A DNA stretch of 7,365 nt, taken from NCBI GenBank assembly GCA_038226305.1, contig JBBRQN010000034.1, positions 1 through 7,365 on the forward strand, written 5' to 3'. A program made the position numbers and the translations under genes. The notes below the pieces were generated by a model. It was not told the DNA's origin, searched no databases, and saw nothing but the letters and a program-made list of their open reading frames with translations. How positions within the stretch are numbered: the stretch's first letter is position 1; every line of letters starts with the position of its first letter. Of the stretch, positions 5,434 through 7,365 are shown piece by piece. This DNA comes from JASLDZ01 sp038226305. GTDB lineage: Bacteria > Pseudomonadota > Alphaproteobacteria > Caulobacterales > Caulobacteraceae.

Positions 5434-7221
5434 TCAGGCCGAATAGCTGGCCAGCCTTCGTTCGAGCACCGTCAGCGGCATGGCGCCCGCGGTGAGACCC
5501 GCGTCGTGGAAGCGGCGGATGTCAAACTTCGCGCCAAGCCTCGCCTTGGCGGCTTCCCGCGCGCGGAGCCAGCTGATCTTGCCCGCCATGTAGCTGCAGG
5601 CCTGGCCCGGGCTGACGCAGTAGCGCTCCACCTCGCTTATGGCCGCGCCCGGCGGGTCGCCCAGGGTGTCGGAGAAATAGGCGATGGCGCGCTCGCGGCT
5701 CCAGCGCTTGGCGTGCACGCCGCTGTCGATCACCAGCCGCACCGCCCGCAGCAGGGCGTCGTGCAGGTAGCCCAGCCTTCCGAAAGGATCGTCGGCGTAG
5801 AGGCCCATCTCGTCGGCCAGCTGCTCGGCGTAGAGCGCCCAGCCCTCCTGATAAGCGGAGAAGCCCCGCATCTTGCGATACAGCGGGATGTCGGCCTCCT
5901 GCGCGATGGAGATCTGCATGTGATGGCCGGGAATCGCCTCGTGATAGGTGGTGGTCCACAGGTCCCAGGTGGGCGTCTCGGCGGTGTCGCGCAGGTTCAG
6001 CCAGTAGATGCCGGGCCGAGAGCCATCCAGGCTGGCCGACGAATAGTGGGTCGAGGCACCGAGCTCGGTGGCGGGCGACACGCGCCGCACCTCCACAGGG
6101 GCCTTGGGCAGCACGCCGAAATACTGGGGCAGCTTGGCGCGCACCCCGGCGAGGCGGGCGTTGGCGTCGGCGATCAGCTTGGCTTTCCCAGCGTCAGTGT
6201 TGGGGGCCAGGAAGCGCGGATCGGCGAACAAAGCCTTGTAGCGGGCACCGGTCGTTCCCTGCGTCATGCCCTGCGAGCGGAAGATCACATCCGCCTTGGC
6301 GGAGAGCTCGGAGACGAGTTGTAGGCCCAGGGCGTGGGTCTCGGCGGGGCTTAGATTGGTGGTCGTCGCCGCCTTCAGCTTCATGTCGTAGAAGGCGTCC
6401 CCGTCCGGCAGGCGCCACACGCCCGCGTCGGTGGAGGCGGTCTTGCGCAGCTCGGTCACGAGCGCGATCTGCCGGTCCAGCGCCGGCAATACCGACTGGC
6501 GGTGGATGGCGGTGGCCGGGCCGGCCCAGTCGCCCGCGATCCCCTTCTCCTTGGTGCGCCGCACGAGTGACTGCACGAGGTCGGAGCTTTCGGACGGTCC
6601 GTCACGCAGGGTGCGCAGCTGCACCAACGTCTTGTCCAGGGCGAAGGCGGGGGGCGTGACGCCCAGGGCGGCGTCGTGGCGGGCGCTTTCGCTGTCCTGG
6701 TCCAGGGCCGTTGCGAAGCCGTTCAGGCGGGCGAGGTAGGCGTGGGCGTCGTCGGCCGTTTCGATCACGTGGTCGCTGTCGAGGAAGTCCGGGATGTCCA
6801 CGTAGACGCCCGCCCGCTGCGACAGGACGTAGGGCGAGCCTGCCCAGGTGAACTGCCGGTTGAACGCCTGCGCCCGGGCGAGGCCGTATTCGGCCACGTC
6901 GTAATCCACGGTTTCGGCATCTGAGAGGCCGGCGCGGCCGACGGCTTTCAGCCGCTTCAGATCGACCTCGACCCGGGCCCTGTCCCGCGCCTGCTCGGCC
7001 AGCGACCCATCTGACAGGAGGCTCTTCTGTTTGGCTCGCGCGCCCTTGTCGAGGCCGAGCGAGGTCACCTGCTCGGGCGAGCGGTCGAGGTCTTCCTGGG
7101 CGAACCGGTCGAGGAGGCTGCGAAGCGGGGTGGGCGTCTTCGCCGCGGCCTGCGCCCGTGCGAGGGTGGGCGAGGCCGAGAGCGCGGCGGCGCTGGCCAG
7201 AAGGGCTCTGCGGGTGGTCAT
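5434..7221 (-). CDS. Tat-exported DUF885 family protein, putative metallohydrolase (paralogue B)
   Basis: This 595-residue protein starts MTTRRALLASAAALSAS, a twin-arginine signal (R4-R5), with probable cleavage after A23 in ARA|Q, the same position as in paralogue A. The DUF885 core is complete: TSLGLDKGARA (identical in both copies), TYHEAIPGHHMQIS (H427, E428, H433, H434), YQEGWALYAEQ (E459, E466), RYCVSPGQACSYMAG (C535, C542), and GAMPLTVLE near the C-terminus. Length is close to the family's usual size of about 600. The predicted role is a periplasmic metal-dependent hydrolase, perhaps a peptidase; the substrate is unknown. The ATG at 7221 has GGAGA six bases upstream. It is the promoter-proximal member of the tandem pair and starts only 45 bases after the end of the upstream aldo/keto-reductase-like gene, so the three could share a transcript. 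The two copies differ through much of their length, so the duplication is old, not recent. Confidence 0.92.
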   Translation of the reverse strand: MTTRRALLASAAALSASPTLARAQAAAKTPTPLRSLLDRFAQEDLDRSPEQVTSLGLDKGARAKQKSLLSDGSLAEQARDRARVEVDLKRLKAVGRAGLSDAETVDYDVAEYGLARAQAFNRQFTWAGSPYVLSQRAGVYVDIPDFLDSDHVIETADDAHAYLARLNGFATALDQDSESARHDAALGVTPPAFALDKTLVQLRTLRDGPSESSDLVQSLVRRTKEKGIAGDWAGPATAIHRQSVLPALDRQIALVTELRKTASTDAGVWRLPDGDAFYDMKLKAATTTNLSPAETHALGLQLVSELSAKADVIFRSQGMTQGTTGARYKALFADPRFLAPNTDAGKAKLIADANARLAGVRAKLPQYFGVLPKAPVEVRRVSPATELGASTHYSSASLDGSRPGIYWLNLRDTAETPTWDLWTTTYHEAIPGHHMQISIAQEADIPLYRKMRGFSAYQEGWALYAEQLADEMGLYADDPFGRLGYLHDALLRAVRLVIDSGVHAKRWSRERAIAYFSDTLGDPPGAAISEVERYCVSPGQACSYMAGKISWLRAREAAKARLGAKFDIRRFHDAGLTAGAMPLTVLERRLASYSA

Positions 7222-7227
7222 GACGGG

Positions 7228-7232
7228 TCTCC
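7228..7232 (-). promoter_or_regulatory. Ribosome-binding site of DUF885 paralogue B
   Basis: On the minus strand GGAGA (complement of TCTCC, 7228-7232) lies six bases before the ATG at 7221. It confirms the start, which also places the twin arginines at residues 4-5, as in the paralogue. Confidence 0.65.
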
Positions 7233-7266
7233 GGCGACGAGCGCCGACCCTAGCGCAAGCCGCGCC

Positions 7267-7365
7267 TCAGGCCACCGCTTCGGAGGCTCCGATAGTATCG
7301 AGCAAAGCCATGATCTCGGGCGACAGCGAAATCGCCGCCGCCTGCATGTTCTGTCGCAGGTGCTC
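7267..7365 (-). CDS. C-terminal fragment, probable aldo/keto reductase
   Basis: Read on the minus strand from the right edge, the frame is open for 32 codons and stops at TGA (complement of 7267-7269). It begins EHLRQNMQAAAISLSPEIMA and continues LLDTIGASEAVA. The pattern (S/T)xEHLxxNxxAxxxxLSxExxxxLDxI is the standard C-terminus of aldo/keto reductases, where the EHL(R/E)xN helix follows the NADPH-binding segment. The catalytic Asp/Tyr/Lys/His tetrad would lie outside the window, so the call rests on this tail alone. The gene ends 45 bases before the DUF885 start on the same strand, with no clear terminator between; only a weak GCGC/GCGC pairing is present. A shared transcript is plausible. 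Confidence 0.6.
   Translation of the reverse strand, partial: EHLRQNMQAAAISLSPEIMALLDTIGASEAVA

Noticed and set aside
3497..5446. Plus-strand open frame of 649 codons antisense to DUF885 paralogue A and running through the repeat
   Set aside because: It is longer than the real gene, but its translation is low-complexity (V/G/L/R/A/H-rich) with no family motif. It mirrors G/C third-position bias on the opposite strand. Paralogue A has a Tat signal, a ribosome-binding site and DUF885 motifs.
5386..6324. Plus-strand open frame of 312 codons antisense to DUF885 paralogue B
   Set aside because: It is the same antisense artefact. It resembles the 3497-5446 frame in parts only because both are complements of paralogous genes.

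Overview
The window is dense, very GC-rich bacterial chromosome with strong G/C preference at third codon positions. Protein content (tandem Tat-exported DUF885 proteins, an EstB-like serine hydrolase, an ArnC/ArnT-like glycosyltransferase pair) and a long palindromic intergenic repeat with CCCTCCCC...GGGGAGGG hairpins suggest an alphaproteobacterium, most likely Caulobacterales (Brevundimonas, Caulobacter or Phenylobacterium type). That placement is judgement from sequence style, not a database match.

Left half, plus strand. The window opens inside a beta-lactamase-family serine hydrolase gene (1-911, 5' end and catalytic SxxK motif outside the window). After a 95-base gap holding a GC-rich hairpin and a possible 13-codon leader frame comes a two-gene unit. 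A DPM1/ArnC-like family 2 glycosyltransferase (1007-1765) overlaps by 11 bases a multi-membrane-span ArnT/PMT-like glycosyltransferase (1755-3416). The expected logic is that the first enzyme loads a sugar onto undecaprenyl phosphate at the cytoplasmic face and the second transfers it to an envelope acceptor at the periplasmic face. Sugar and acceptor cannot be read from the sequence.

Right half, minus strand. Two paralogous DUF885 proteins lie head to tail (transcription order 7221-5434, then 5248-3413). Each has a twin-arginine signal peptide, a HExxPGHH motif and a downstream EGWALYAE motif, so they look like exported putative metallohydrolases. Their 185-base gap is almost entirely filled by one palindromic repeat element (about 5272-5426) flanked by a 6-base direct repeat, which looks like an insertion into an operon junction. 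Upstream of the pair, at the right edge, are the last 32 codons of a minus-strand gene that reads like an aldo/keto reductase C-terminus (7267-7365).

The plus-strand glycosyltransferase unit and the minus-strand DUF885 unit converge with no spacer: both stop codons lie in one CTAG palindrome at 3413-3416. No rRNA, tRNA, CRISPR array, phage gene or transposase gene was seen. I do not see a clearly new biological system. The best leads are the repeat insertion between the paralogues and the biochemically obscure DUF885 pair.
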